NCBI GenBank assembly: GCA_003139095.1
Contig: PLHW01000064.1
Coordinates: 1 to 64,000, forward strand
DNA: 64,000 nt
Source: Acidobacteriaceae bacterium
GTDB lineage: Bacteria; Acidobacteriota; Terriglobia; Terriglobales; Acidobacteriaceae
Direction of reading: 5' to 3'
Shown: piece by piece, positions 1-9,284 of the stretch
How the letters are laid out: each line of letters begins with the position of its first letter
Numbering within the stretch: position 1 is the stretch's first letter
Translations under genes and position numbers: made by a program
Notes under the pieces: model-generated
Told to the model about the DNA's origin: nothing
Databases searched by the model: none
Seen by the model: only the letters and a program-made list of their open reading frames with translations

Positions 1-96
1 CCCAGAGGGCCAAAGATTACCACTCAGTAAACCCATCCAAGAGTCCGAAGGTCAATGCTCAGACCTGACTTCGAGAGCCAGAGCGATTGGGTTTCA

Positions 97-138
97 CTTC
101 TGCCTTCTGCCTTCTGCCTTCTAACTTCTGCCTTCCAG
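97..138. repeat. Tandem heptamer locus (CTTCTGC family)
   Basis: Six consecutive 7-nt units, CTTCTGC three times, then CTTCTAA, CTTCTGC and CTTCCAG, lie upstream of the radical SAM gene. This is the first of a series of intergenic heptamer loci in the window. No inverted partner arm is visible, although one could lie left of the window edge. Confidence 0.85.
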
Positions 139-226
139 TGACATCCATCACAAGTGCCCGTGACTCGAATCACGGCCCGAGGTTTATGCCTCCCTTACCC
201 TTCCTCACAGGGTGAGGTGATTCCCA

Positions 227-1555
227 ATGAAGGTTCTGGAAGAGAATAACGTTGAAACGGCGCCGGCCGAAAAGCTCGCGCCCAATCCGCCGAAGGAAGT
301 GTTCAAGCCGCGGCTGATTTTCTGGGAGGTTACAAAGGGCTGCAATTTGCGCTGCATTCACTGCCGCGCGACTGCCACCGAGTTGAGTTCGCCGACGGAT
401 TTGCCGACCGCGAAGGCGCTCGACATCATCGATCAGATTGCCGCGCATTCGAATCCGATTCTCGTGCTCAGCGGCGGTGAGCCGCTGTATCGCTCCGATA
501 TTTTCCAGCTCGCAAAATACGCCAACGACAAGGGACTGCGCGTGGCGCTCGCGACGAATGGCACGCTGGTGACCAAGGAAGTGGCGCGCATGATCGCCGA
601 CTCCGGCGTGAAGCGGGTTTCCATCAGCCTCGACGGCGCCGACGCTATGACCCATGACAGTTTCCGCGGGATTCCGGGCGCGTTTGACGCGGCGCTGCAC
701 GGCCTGCGCAATCTGCAACAAGTGGGAATGTCGGTGCAGATCAATATGACGATCGCGCGCCACAACGCCGACCAGTTGCCGCGTGTGCTGGAACTGGCAA
801 AGACCGTGGGAGCCGACGCGCTGCACACATTTCTGCTGGTGCCGGTGGGATGTGGAGTGGATATTGCCAACGATCAGATGGTGCCTCCGGAAGAATATGA
901 GCAGATGCTGAACTGGTTTTACGATCAGTCGCTGGAGGGTGGGATTGAGTTGAAGGCGACGTGCGCGCCGCATTATTTCCGCGTCGTGCGCCAGCGCAGA
1001 GCGGCGGAGCGGCGCGCGGCGGAAGCCGCGGGAAAGCCGGTGGAGAGCGCGGTTCCAGCCGATCCCACGGCGATTGGCCCGGCCGACATGATCATGCCGG
1101 GAGGAACGGGAATTGTGTTGAAGCCGCAACCGGCGCCCAAGGGCAATCACACGGGACATCCCGCAGGTCAGCATACGGGTCATCCGAGCGGGCATCCGGG
1201 CGGTCATCCCAACGACATGAACGCGATGACGAAGGGCTGCCTGGCGGGAACGGGCGTGTGCTTCCTCTCGCACGAAGGCGAAGTTTTCCCCTGCGGATAT
1301 TTGCCGGCGATTGCGGGCGATTTGCGTAAAGAAAAGTTTGCCGACATCTGGGCCAACGCGAAGGTGTTTAACGATCTGCGCGATACCAATAACCTGAAGG
1401 GCAAGTGCGGATGCTGCGAGTTCCGCAACGTCTGCATGGGATGCCGCGCGCGGGCGTTTGCCGCGACGGGCGACTACCTCGATCCCGAACCTTTCTGCGT
1501 GTATGAGCCGAAGTCGGCAGCGCTGCGAGCCAAGATGGAACAGCGCGGCAACTAA
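227..1555 (+). CDS. Radical SAM/SPASM protein with His-rich insert
   Basis: The 442-residue protein has a radical SAM cluster motif CX3CX2C (Cys39, Cys43, Cys46, in GCNLRCIHC) and a GGEPL motif. A C-terminal Cys-rich SPASM region reads CFLSHEGEVFPCGY then KCGCCEFRNVCMGC, so auxiliary Fe-S clusters are expected. The layout resembles AhbD/NirJ-type heme-biosynthesis enzymes and the related TIGR04053-like family, but the substrate cannot be read from sequence. Between the two halves (residues about 306-330) lies a His/Gly/Pro tract of repeated GHP units, which I do not know from the family. The ATG at 227 follows GTGAGGTG. The gene is followed by a strong terminator and so is probably monocistronic. 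Confidence 0.9.
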   Translation: MKVLEENNVETAPAEKLAPNPPKEVFKPRLIFWEVTKGCNLRCIHCRATATELSSPTDLPTAKALDIIDQIAAHSNPILVLSGGEPLYRSDIFQLAKYANDKGLRVALATNGTLVTKEVARMIADSGVKRVSISLDGADAMTHDSFRGIPGAFDAALHGLRNLQQVGMSVQINMTIARHNADQLPRVLELAKTVGADALHTFLLVPVGCGVDIANDQMVPPEEYEQMLNWFYDQSLEGGIELKATCAPHYFRVVRQRRAAERRAAEAAGKPVESAVPADPTAIGPADMIMPGGTGIVLKPQPAPKGNHTGHPAGQHTGHPSGHPGGHPNDMNAMTKGCLAGTGVCFLSHEGEVFPCGYLPAIAGDLRKEKFADIWANAKVFNDLRDTNNLKGKCGCCEFRNVCMGCRARAFAATGDYLDPEPFCVYEPKSAALRAKMEQRGN

Positions 1556-1575
1556 GTTTTCCCTCCTCCTGGAGT

Positions 1576-1612
1576 GCGTGGGAAGAGCCCGGCACGCTCT
1601 TCCCACTTTTTT
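1576..1612 (+). terminator. Intrinsic terminator after the radical SAM gene
   Basis: A perfect 11-bp stem (GTGGGAAGAGC pairing with GCTCTTCCCAC), a 7-nt loop and a run of six T begin about 20 nt after the stop codon. Confidence 0.9.
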
Positions 1613-1660
1613 GCCTCCACAGCGACTTCCTTTTCTGACGTCATCCTGAGAGCCTTTGTT

Positions 1661-1722
1661 TTAGGTGTCATCCTGAGCGCAGCGGGGCGAGCGCGGCGAA
1701 CCCCGCGCAGTCGAAGGATCCC
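1661..1722. repeat. Dispersed TCATCCTGAGCG...GAAGGATC intergenic repeat
   Basis: The segment carries GTCATCCTGAGCGCAGC and, after a GC-rich centre, GTCGAAGGATCCCT. A similar core occurs in reverse orientation at about 32016-32048, and a degenerate relative is present at 50060-50098. It belongs to a common class of dispersed intergenic repeats. It carries no ORF. Confidence 0.6.
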
Positions 1723-1806
1723 TACTCCACGGCATGCCCCGCGATTTGCCAGCATTTATAATCGCTGCTTCCATCGGTACTCCATTTTCCAATCGGAGGA
1801 GTTGCA

Positions 1807-3360
1807 TTGGCACTCGACGACAACATTTATGAGATCCGGCGCGAGAAGCTGAAGAAGATTGAGGCGCTCGGGCAGCCCGCATATCCGCGTAAGTACAACT
1901 TTAGCCATACAGTTCCGCAAATACTGGGCGAGTATGGCGGACAGACGGCGGAGGAACTGGAAGCGCCGCGGGTAAACGTGCGCGTGGCGGGACGGATCAT
2001 GGCGATCCGGCTGATGGGTAAGGCGGGATTTGCGCACGTGCAGCAGGATGGGCAGCGGCTCCAGATTTACGTGAAGAAGGACGCGGTCGGCGACGCGGGA
2101 TTCGAGTTGTGGAAGCTGCTCGATTTGGGCGATCACATTGGCGTGCGCGGGTATTTGTTTCGCACGCGCACCGGCGAACTCAGCATTCATGCGGAGGAGT
2201 TGACGTTCCTGTCGAAGGATTTGCTGCCGCTGCCCGAGAAGTGGCACGGGTTGCAGGATGTGGAACTGCGCTACCGGCAGCGCTATGTCGATCTGGTGAT
2301 GAATCCGGAGGTGCGCGAAGTCTTCCTCAAGCGCAGCAAGCTGGTGCAGTCGCTGCGGCGCTATTTTGACGCGCAGGGGTTTGTGGAAGTCGAGACGCCG
2401 ATGATGCAGCCGATGGCGGGCGGAGCGGTCGCGAGGCCGTTTAAGACGCATCACAACACGCTGGATATGGATTTGTTTTTGCGCATCGCGCCTGAGCTGT
2501 ATTTGAAGCGGCTGACGGTGGGCGGATTCGATCGCGTCTACGAGATCAATCGCAACTTCCGCAATGAGGGGATTGGCTGGAGATGGAATCCGGAGTTCAC
2601 GATGCTCGAGGCGTATCAGGCATACACGGATTATTTGGGGATTCTGGATACGACGCAGGCCTCGATTGAACAGGCGGTGCAGGACGTGACCGGCGGGACG
2701 AAGACAAAGTGGGGCGAAGACGAGATTGACTGGTCGCACGGGAACTGGCGGCGCATGACCATGCGCGAGGCCATCACGAAGTTCTGGCCGGAAAAGGCGG
2801 ACGCCACGCCGACGCGGGAGGATTTTGCAACCCATGAAGGCGTGAAGGCGCTGGTGGATCGCGTGCGCGGTGCGGGAGTGAATCTCGCATACGACGCGGC
2901 CGAGCCGGTGGGGAAGACGGTGGCGGCGTTGTTTGAGGCCATCGCGGAAGAGCATCTGGTGCAGCCGACGATCATCTACGAATTTCCAACGGCAGTGTCA
3001 CCGCTTTCGAAGCAGAAGCCGGATGAGCCGGACTGGACCGAGCGCTTCGAGATGTTTGCCGGCAAGATGGAAGTGGCCAACGGGTTCAGCGAACTGAACG
3101 ATCCCGAGGATCAGCGCCGCCGCTTTGAGGCGCAGCTAAAAGAGCGCGAGCGCGGAGACGAAGAGGCTCACCAGATGGATGAGGACTACATTCGCGCGCT
3201 ATCCTATGGCATGCCTCCGGCGGGCGGAGTGGGCGTCGGCCTCGATCGCCTAGCGATGCTGTTCACGGATTCGCACACGATTCGCGATGTGATTCTGTTT
3301 CCGCTGTTGCGGCCGGAGAAGCAGGTAGCCGCGGAGGACGCCGAGAAGACTGAAAAGTAG
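1807..3360 (+). CDS. lysS: Lysyl-tRNA synthetase (class II)
   Basis: The 517-residue protein charges tRNA-Lys with lysine in the cytoplasm. An N-terminal OB-fold anticodon-binding domain (about residues 50-160) is followed by the class II catalytic core. Motif 2 is seen around EINRNFRNEGI and motif 3 in the C-terminal GVGVGLDRLAMLF. The length is normal for the family. The start is a TTG at 1807, chosen because AGGAG in ATCGGAGGAG sits 5 nt upstream and the protein opens directly with the conserved N terminus. It stands alone between a terminator and a convergent glycosyltransferase gene. Confidence 0.97.
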   Translation: MALDDNIYEIRREKLKKIEALGQPAYPRKYNFSHTVPQILGEYGGQTAEELEAPRVNVRVAGRIMAIRLMGKAGFAHVQQDGQRLQIYVKKDAVGDAGFELWKLLDLGDHIGVRGYLFRTRTGELSIHAEELTFLSKDLLPLPEKWHGLQDVELRYRQRYVDLVMNPEVREVFLKRSKLVQSLRRYFDAQGFVEVETPMMQPMAGGAVARPFKTHHNTLDMDLFLRIAPELYLKRLTVGGFDRVYEINRNFRNEGIGWRWNPEFTMLEAYQAYTDYLGILDTTQASIEQAVQDVTGGTKTKWGEDEIDWSHGNWRRMTMREAITKFWPEKADATPTREDFATHEGVKALVDRVRGAGVNLAYDAAEPVGKTVAALFEAIAEEHLVQPTIIYEFPTAVSPLSKQKPDEPDWTERFEMFAGKMEVANGFSELNDPEDQRRRFEAQLKERERGDEEAHQMDEDYIRALSYGMPPAGGVGVGLDRLAMLFTDSHTIRDVILFPLLRPEKQVAAEDAEKTEK

Positions 3361-3392
3361 GGATTCCAGTTAGTCCAATTTAGCGCAATCGC

Positions 3393-4484
3393 TCACCTGC
3401 TGACGTCGCGGTAGACCTGCACCCACTGATCGCGTACGGCCTCCCAGGTAAATTTCTTGGATTCTTCGTACGCGTTTCTTGCCAGCGTTGTGGCTAGGTC
3501 CGGGTTGCAAAGCAGGCGGATTACGTTGGCTGCTAGCGCTTTTTCGTCGCCTACTTTGGAGAGCAGGCCGGTGCGCTCGTTTTCTACCAGGTAGGGCATG
3601 GACTCGGGCGACGTGGTGACTACCGGCGTGCCGCAGCCGAAGGCTTCGATTACTGACACTGGCATGTTGTCCAGCCATGATGCGTTGATGAAGATGTCGG
3701 CGTCGTCGTAATACTTGCCGATGGTTTGGCGCGAGGCTACGCCGGTGAAGTTGACTCCGCTGAGTTTCAGTTCGGCCACTAACTTTCGAATTTCATTTTC
3801 CAGCGGGCCGCCGCCTACCAAATCCAGACGCGCATTGGGAAATTCTTTTTTCACTTCGGCGAAGGCCTTCACTACCACATCGATGCTGTAGTACTGATGA
3901 AACCCGCGGGTGCAGACCAGATGCGGGCGAAGCGGGGTGCGCTCGCGATAACGGAATTGGGAGAGATCGACGAGATTGGGGACGACGACGGCGGCCAGGT
4001 TGAACTCGCGGAAAACGTCGACGAGATAGCCCGAGGGAGCGACGATGCGGTCGACGCGCGAGAGAACGAATTTGGCGGAGCGGAAACGCTGGAGGTGATC
4101 GCGGGCCTCGCCAGAGCGATAGTTGACGATGGTTTTTTTGCCGCGGAGTTTGGCGAAGAACCAGGCGGGCGCGGGCGAAATCAGAAACGACCAGTAGGAG
4201 GCGGAGAAGATGTGGGCGACGTCGACGTGCTTGAGTTGGCGCCAGAGATGCCAGAAATAGATGGGCTCGCGGAAGAGGGTGCGAAGGCCGGGGACGCGGT
4301 CGGCCCAAGCGAGGGCGCGAGGGAGCGGGGGATCGACCGGGATGAAGGAGATGTCGATGTCGGGATCGTTTTGCCAGAGGCGGAGGAGGAGGTCGGCCTG
4401 CACGGCCTGGCCGCCGACGTAGCGCAGGCTGGGGGCGACGAGGGCGACGCGGAGGCGACGCGATGAAGTGGGGGCCGAGGTCAT
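3393..4484 (-). CDS. Glycosyltransferase family 4
   Basis: This 363-residue GT-B fold enzyme probably transfers a sugar from a nucleotide donor to a lipid-linked or nascent polysaccharide. The N-terminal half contains a GGQAVQADLLLRLW acceptor-side motif. The C-terminal half has LVGGGPLENEIRKL and the EX7E-type donor site SVIEAFGCGTPVV. It is the last gene of a minus-strand cluster (deacetylase-like, asnB, GT4, GT4) and starts 18 nt after the previous gene ends. The context implies exosortase-associated exopolysaccharide synthesis. Sugar specificity is unknown. Confidence 0.9.
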   Translation of the reverse strand: MTSAPTSSRRLRVALVAPSLRYVGGQAVQADLLLRLWQNDPDIDISFIPVDPPLPRALAWADRVPGLRTLFREPIYFWHLWRQLKHVDVAHIFSASYWSFLISPAPAWFFAKLRGKKTIVNYRSGEARDHLQRFRSAKFVLSRVDRIVAPSGYLVDVFREFNLAAVVVPNLVDLSQFRYRERTPLRPHLVCTRGFHQYYSIDVVVKAFAEVKKEFPNARLDLVGGGPLENEIRKLVAELKLSGVNFTGVASRQTIGKYYDDADIFINASWLDNMPVSVIEAFGCGTPVVTTSPESMPYLVENERTGLLSKVGDEKALAANVIRLLCNPDLATTLARNAYEESKKFTWEAVRDQWVQVYRDVSR

Positions 4485-4502
4485 CCGGTGATCATCTCGT
4501 GG

Positions 4503-5654
4503 TCATCCCATTGACCGCCGAAGTTTGCGGTTGAGCAGGCGCATGTAGAGATCTTCGTACTGGCGGCAGACGTGGGCAAGACTGAAATTTTGTTCGGCGA
4601 ACTGGCGGGCGTTTTCACCTTGCTGGCGGCGAAGGGTTGGTTCCGCGAGAAGGCGGCAGACGGCGGCAGCGAATTCGGATTCGTTGCCGGGGGAAACGAG
4701 AATGCCGCGGTCCGCAGTGATGAGTTCGGGATTGCCGCCGACGGCGTAGGCGACCGCAGGCACCCCGGCGGCCATGGCCTCCAGAATGACGTTGGAAAGG
4801 CCTTCGGAGTCGGAGGTGAGAACGGCGACGTCGGTGGAGGCGAGGAGCGCGGGGATGTCGCGACGGTCGCCGAGGAATTGGACGCGACCTGCGAGGTTGA
4901 GGGCGGCGGCTTGCTGCTCGATTTCGGCGCGGAGGGGGCCATCGCCGACGAGGAGAAATTCGGCGTCGGAGATGCGCTGGTGGATGGCGGCGGCGATGCG
5001 AAGAAAGCCGGAATGATTCTTGTAGCCGGAGTTCATGCGCGCAACCATGGTGACGCGAGGCGAAGCGATGGGCAGGAGCGCGGGAGGAGCGGGGTAAAAA
5101 GCGGCACTGGGCAAGGCGTTTCCGATGACGGCAATTTTTTCGCGGGGAAGGCCGGCGGCGGCGAGGCGCTCGGCTCCGGCTTGCGAATTGAAGACGACGG
5201 CATCGCAAAAGCGGAAGACGGCGAGCTGCGTGCGGAATTGGAAGGGTGTGAGGAGGTCGCCGAGTTGGCGATGACTGCCGATGACGATGGGAATGCGGGC
5301 AAGCCGGGCGACGGGGATCATGGAGAGGTTGGTGTAGAAGTCGAACGAGTGGGCGATCTGGATGCGATGGCTGCGAAGATAGTAGGCGAGCTCGAAGCGG
5401 CTGCGCATGGCGCGCCATTTCATCAGGCTGGTGCCGAGAGGAAATTTTGGGACGGCGCCGAGTTCGGAGGCAAGCGGGCCGCGAGTATTGACGCAGCCGG
5501 GGTGAACACGGAATTTCGATGCGTCGATATTTTGCGCGAGGACGACGAACTGGCGCTCGGAGCCGCCGGTTTCGAAGTTGTTGATCATGAGGAACAGGCG
5601 GATGGGGGCGGAGTTTGCGGGAGTGGCTAAAGTTGCGGCGTCGGCGGCGGCCAA
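4503..5654 (-). CDS. Glycosyltransferase family 4, exosortase-cluster type
   Basis: The gene encodes a GT4 enzyme of about 383 residues. It shows the N-terminal NNFETGGSERQF loop, a central VGDGPLRAEIE and the donor-binding SEGLSNVILEAMAAGVPAVAY motif. I start it at a TTG (5654), 2 nt after the asnB stop, because AGGA lies 8 nt upstream. An internal ATG at 5588 has no ribosome site but cannot be excluded. Tight coupling to asnB suggests translational linkage. The role is inferred as sugar transfer in surface-polysaccharide assembly. A long plus-strand reading frame over it is a GC-bias shadow. Confidence 0.88.
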   Translation of the reverse strand: MAAADAATLATPANSAPIRLFLMINNFETGGSERQFVVLAQNIDASKFRVHPGCVNTRGPLASELGAVPKFPLGTSLMKWRAMRSRFELAYYLRSHRIQIAHSFDFYTNLSMIPVARLARIPIVIGSHRQLGDLLTPFQFRTQLAVFRFCDAVVFNSQAGAERLAAAGLPREKIAVIGNALPSAAFYPAPPALLPIASPRVTMVARMNSGYKNHSGFLRIAAAIHQRISDAEFLLVGDGPLRAEIEQQAAALNLAGRVQFLGDRRDIPALLASTDVAVLTSDSEGLSNVILEAMAAGVPAVAYAVGGNPELITADRGILVSPGNESEFAAAVCRLLAEPTLRRQQGENARQFAEQNFSLAHVCRQYEDLYMRLLNRKLRRSMG

Positions 5655-5656
5655 GG

Positions 5657-7648
5657 TTATTTTCCTGGAACGCCGACGGGGGTGGGGGCAGTGGTCGCGA
5701 GTTGCGAAGTCCCGGGCATTTTGCGGCGCGAGTCGGCGACTGCCGGGAGCGAAAATAATCCGGCCGGGTTGACGAATTTTTCCAGAAAGTTGCGATGCCA
5801 GAGTTCGAACATGAGCATGCGCCAGATGCGGCCTGTCATGGTTTTGCCCCGAAGAAGATGATCGTCCATCAGGCGGCGGACGCCGGCGGCCTGGAAGTAG
5901 CCGCGCTCCAGGGTTCGCGGTTCGAGCAGGATCATGAGCATGTCTTTGAGCTCGTGGCGCATCCAGTGGACGAGGGGGAGCGAGAAGCCGCGCTTCTCGC
6001 GGTAGATGGCTTCGCGCGGCACCCCGATGCGCTCGGCGAGCTTGCGCAGAATATATTTTTGCGTTTTGCCGCGCAGCTTCCACTCGGGGGGCAGGCCCGT
6101 GACCCACTCCACAAAGACGTGATCGAGGATGGGAGCGCGCGTTTCGAGCGAGTTCAGCATGGACATGCGATCGACTTTGCAGAGAATGTCATCGACCATG
6201 TACGTCTTGGTATCGACGTAGAGCGTCTCACTTAACGGATCGCTCGCGGGCGCGGCCGCGAAACGGCAGCGGAGAACGTTGGCGGGATCGTCGCTGCGCT
6301 GCAGGATGGCGCGGAAATCGTCGGAGAGGAGCGGAATGTCGCGCTCGAATGAGGGCAGGAACGAGAGGCCGTCGATGTAGCGCTCTTGCCACGGAAGCGT
6401 GACGTTGTAACTCAGTCGGCGGCCTCCCATCTTATTCGGGAGCAGCGGAAAAATTGTGTTGCGATAAAATTTGCGCGCCCAGCCCGGAATGCGCTCGTAA
6501 ACCTGGCGGCCAGCCTGAATGCGATAGCGATCGTAGCCGGCAAAAATTTCGTCGCCGCCATCGCCGGAGAGCGCGACCGTGACGTGGCGGCGCGCCATCT
6601 GCGAGACGTAGTAAGTGGGCAGCATGGAGGAATCGCCGAACGGCTCTTCGAGCGACGAGGTCAGGTGCTCGACGGTCTGGACGACGTCGGGCTCAAGGAT
6701 GAGCTCGTGATGATCGGTGCCGAATTTTTGCGCGACCATGCGCGCGTATTGGGCTTCGTCGAAATCGTCTTTCTTGAAGCCGATGGAGAAAGTTTTGACG
6801 GGGCCGGCGCTGGCGCGGGCCATCAGGGCGACGACGGTGGAGGAATCGATGCCGCCGCTCAGGAACGCGCCCAGAGGAACGTCCGAGATGAGGCGCATTT
6901 TCGTGGCTTCAAACAGGCGATGATCGAGCTCTTCCAGACACTCTTCTTCGTTTTTGGGCGCGTGCGTGTTGTAGCCGGGGAGGTCCCAGTACTGTCGGAT
7001 TTTGATTTGGCCGTTCTCGAATTCGAGGAGATGGCCGGCGGGAAGCTTGTGGATGCCGGTGAAGGCGGTGAGCGGCTCGGGCACGTAGCCGAAGTAGAGA
7101 TAATCGAGCAGGGCTTGCGAGCTGACCTCGGCGAGTTCGGGCGCAACGGCGAGGATGCTTTTAATTTCGGAGGCGAAGTAGAGATTGCCGTTGTGCAGCG
7201 CGTAGTGGAGTGGCTTTTTGCCGAACCGGTCGCGGGCGAGGACGAGCTTGCGCTTGGTTTTGTCATAGATGGCGATGCCGAACATGCCGCGCAGTTTGGT
7301 GACGCAGTCGGCACCCATCTCCTCGTACAGATGGAGAATGACTTCGGTGTCAGACTTGGTGGTGAAGCGATGGCCGTTGCGCTCGAGGGCGGGACGAAGC
7401 TCGAGGAAATTGTAGATTTCGCCGTTGAAGACGATCCAGGCGGAACGATCTTCGTTGAAGATAGGCTGATGGCCGCCGGAGAGATCGATGATGGAGAGAC
7501 GGCGCATGCCGAGGCCGGCGCCATCGGCGACGTAGATCCCTTGGTCGTCGGGGCCGCGATAGACGATCCGGTCGCACATTTGGCGGACGAGCGCTTCGGA
7601 GATATTCGACTCGCGAGTTGCGCTGACGACCCCGGCGATTCCACACAT
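5657..7648 (-). CDS. Asparagine synthase-type glutamine amidotransferase, exosortase-associated
   Basis: The 663-residue protein opens with MCGIAGVV, so Cys2 is the Ntn glutaminase nucleophile after removal of Met1. Residues 1 to about 210 form the class II glutaminase domain. The rest is the synthetase domain with the ATP-pyrophosphatase loop LSGGIDSS and ALSGDGGDEIFAGYDRY. In exosortase clusters such proteins (exosortase A system-associated amidotransferases) are thought to amidate a sugar or polysaccharide carboxylate rather than make asparagine, and the neighbouring GT genes and divergent exosortase support that reading. It ends 2 nt before the downstream GT start and begins 7 nt after the deacetylase-like gene. 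Confidence 0.93.
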   Translation of the reverse strand: MCGIAGVVSATRESNISEALVRQMCDRIVYRGPDDQGIYVADGAGLGMRRLSIIDLSGGHQPIFNEDRSAWIVFNGEIYNFLELRPALERNGHRFTTKSDTEVILHLYEEMGADCVTKLRGMFGIAIYDKTKRKLVLARDRFGKKPLHYALHNGNLYFASEIKSILAVAPELAEVSSQALLDYLYFGYVPEPLTAFTGIHKLPAGHLLEFENGQIKIRQYWDLPGYNTHAPKNEEECLEELDHRLFEATKMRLISDVPLGAFLSGGIDSSTVVALMARASAGPVKTFSIGFKKDDFDEAQYARMVAQKFGTDHHELILEPDVVQTVEHLTSSLEEPFGDSSMLPTYYVSQMARRHVTVALSGDGGDEIFAGYDRYRIQAGRQVYERIPGWARKFYRNTIFPLLPNKMGGRRLSYNVTLPWQERYIDGLSFLPSFERDIPLLSDDFRAILQRSDDPANVLRCRFAAAPASDPLSETLYVDTKTYMVDDILCKVDRMSMLNSLETRAPILDHVFVEWVTGLPPEWKLRGKTQKYILRKLAERIGVPREAIYREKRGFSLPLVHWMRHELKDMLMILLEPRTLERGYFQAAGVRRLMDDHLLRGKTMTGRIWRMLMFELWHRNFLEKFVNPAGLFSLPAVADSRRKMPGTSQLATTAPTPVGVPGK

Positions 7649-7655
7649 GGTTGGT

Positions 7656-8840
7656 CTATCCTCTCACGCTGACTTCGCGCCCGGGGGCGGGGCGCGAATT
7701 TTGAGGTGACGAAGGAGTGGCGGCGATGCGCTTGAAGCGATAGTCGCGATAGTCGCCGGGATTGCCGTCGCGCGCGTCGCAGGCGGCGAGCAGGATGTTG
7801 GTCATCTCGCGAGCGGTGACGAAGTGAAGCGTTTCTTGGCGATCGGCGGCGCCGGAGACAAGTTGCTGAAGAAAGTTGTGGAACGCGTTGCCGATGACGG
7901 CGTCGCGCTGCGCGGGATCCATGGAGTGACAGTGCAGCTTGACGAAAAGCCAGTTGGGGCGCCCGGCGACGCGGATGCGGGCTTTTTTCCAGAGCGCGAG
8001 ACGATGCAGCGACATGGGGCCGGAGCCAGTGATGGCGCCATTTTCGATGACCGGCTTGGCGCTGCGGAGGGAGCGCGGAAGATCGGTGACGAGCGGGCCT
8101 TGCACGATGAGCGGAAAGGTTTGGGGCGCTCGGCCAACGGCGAGGTTGCGGCCTTTTCTTTGCGGGGCGACGCGGTTGAGGGGAAACTCGCACTCGTAAA
8201 GTGAATTGACCTTGGCCGTTTGCGCGGGATGCCAGAGGCTGCTGGGCATGGTGAAGTCGGCGTAGCAACCGGTTTCGGCGAGGATCTGCATCTCGGAATC
8301 GACGCCGCAGAAGAGGCCGCCGGCGGCATTTGCGAGAGCAAAATTTCCGTGCACGAAGGCGTAGCGGGGCTGAGCAGACCCGTCGGCGAGCGAGAGGCAA
8401 CGGTGGCGGAGGGCAAGCTGGTCGCGGAATTCGACCAGTTGGCGGCGCGTGTTGTCGGCGGTATCGGCAGCGAACATGCCGTGGTGAAGATGGATTTCCG
8501 TTTCGCCCCAGCCGGCGCGGCAGTGGTCGGCGAGCATTTCGACTAGCTCTTCATCGTATTGCTCGGCGGGATAGAAATAGGTGTGAAGAAGAGGGCGGCC
8601 GTCGTGGTCCCGGAGCGAGTCGATAGCGCGGGGATATTCGCGGGCCCAGGCTTCGACGCGGCGAAGCTGCTCGGGACGCGGGACGCGCTTGTAGCCGCTG
8701 GTGGGATCGAAGGCGGGCTCAAAGTGGTCGGCGAGAGCGAGGATGAGATGAACGGGGCCGGACGCGGGCGAGCGCAGGCCATGCAGCGTGACCTGCGGCA
8801 AGACGCGGCGGGCGTAGGCGAATTTTTTCTTGAAGCGCAC
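7656..8840 (-). CDS. Polysaccharide-deacetylase-like protein of the exosortase cluster
   Basis: The 394-residue protein is soluble, with no clear signal peptide. The sequence shows HLILALADHFEP near the N terminus, then HTYFYPAEQYDEELVEML and EIHLHHGMF. These acidic and His pairs are what a metal-dependent NodB-like barrel would use. A later WLFVKLHCHSMDP adds another His pair. I assign it as a divergent carbohydrate esterase-4-like protein at the head of the cluster, but the match is loose and the activity is inferred. It is transcribed away from the exosortase gene across a 444-nt divergent region. Confidence 0.6.
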   Translation of the reverse strand: MRFKKKFAYARRVLPQVTLHGLRSPASGPVHLILALADHFEPAFDPTSGYKRVPRPEQLRRVEAWAREYPRAIDSLRDHDGRPLLHTYFYPAEQYDEELVEMLADHCRAGWGETEIHLHHGMFAADTADNTRRQLVEFRDQLALRHRCLSLADGSAQPRYAFVHGNFALANAAGGLFCGVDSEMQILAETGCYADFTMPSSLWHPAQTAKVNSLYECEFPLNRVAPQRKGRNLAVGRAPQTFPLIVQGPLVTDLPRSLRSAKPVIENGAITGSGPMSLHRLALWKKARIRVAGRPNWLFVKLHCHSMDPAQRDAVIGNAFHNFLQQLVSGAADRQETLHFVTAREMTNILLAACDARDGNPGDYRDYRFKRIAATPSSPQNSRPAPGREVSVRG

Positions 8841-9284
8841 GGGAAGTTTTCAGTTATCAGCTATCGGTGCCAGGCTCTCAGCTCTCAGTTTTGAATCCTC
8901 GCGTGGTTCGGCTTTACGCCGTTTATTCATAATAACTGTTCCTGGGCAAGGGGACGCGGTCTCGGAGGTTTGGGGCGGTTCTCGCACTATGGTTACTATG
9001 CGTGGGGGAGTGCGCATCCCGGCGATGGGTAACGGCATGATTTTCAATCGTTGGCGTAAGAAATTCTAGCCGCGCCATTCTTAATCGTAGTTAGGTCGTG
9101 GTCGGGTCAATGGCAATCGGACTCAACAAGTATTATTGCAAAGTTTGTTCGGGTGGTTCACGAGTCGCGCAAGATCGGGTAATCTAGTAACTGTTACTTC
9201 CCCCAATCCTTTCGTGTTTGTAGGGCCCGTATATTTTTTCGAAAGCGATGGCTTTCGCGTATTCTCGAAAGAACCGCGCGTTCT
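8841..9284. promoter_or_regulatory. Divergent intergenic region with heptamers and a hairpin
   Basis: This 444-nt gap separates the polysaccharide cluster from the exosortase gene. It holds six TCAGTTA/TCAGCTC-type heptamers at 8850-8891, the palindrome GTAACTGTTAC near 9187, and a perfect hairpin at 9240-9257 (CGAAAGC, GATG loop, GCTTTCG) 27 nt before the exosortase start. Half of that hairpin stem recurs at about 9265. No coding sequence is visible. Promoters for both directions must lie here, but I could not pick convincing -35/-10 pairs. Confidence 0.5.
8850..8891. repeat. Heptamer locus (TCAGTTA/TCAGCTC family)
   Basis: Six 7-nt units TCAGTTA, TCAGCTA, TCGGTGC, CAGGCTC, TCAGCTC and TCAGTTT directly follow the start end of the deacetylase-like gene. 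Confidence 0.75.

Noticed and set aside
170-1606. 478-codon minus-strand frame across the radical SAM gene
   Set aside because: Arg/His-rich composition typical of antisense shadow; the plus strand carries clear radical SAM and SPASM motifs.
4572-7672. Long plus-strand reading frames (352 and 428 codons) opposite the GT and asnB genes
   Set aside because: They are Gly/Ala/Glu-rich with no family motifs and lie antisense to clearly conserved genes; high GC makes such shadows common.
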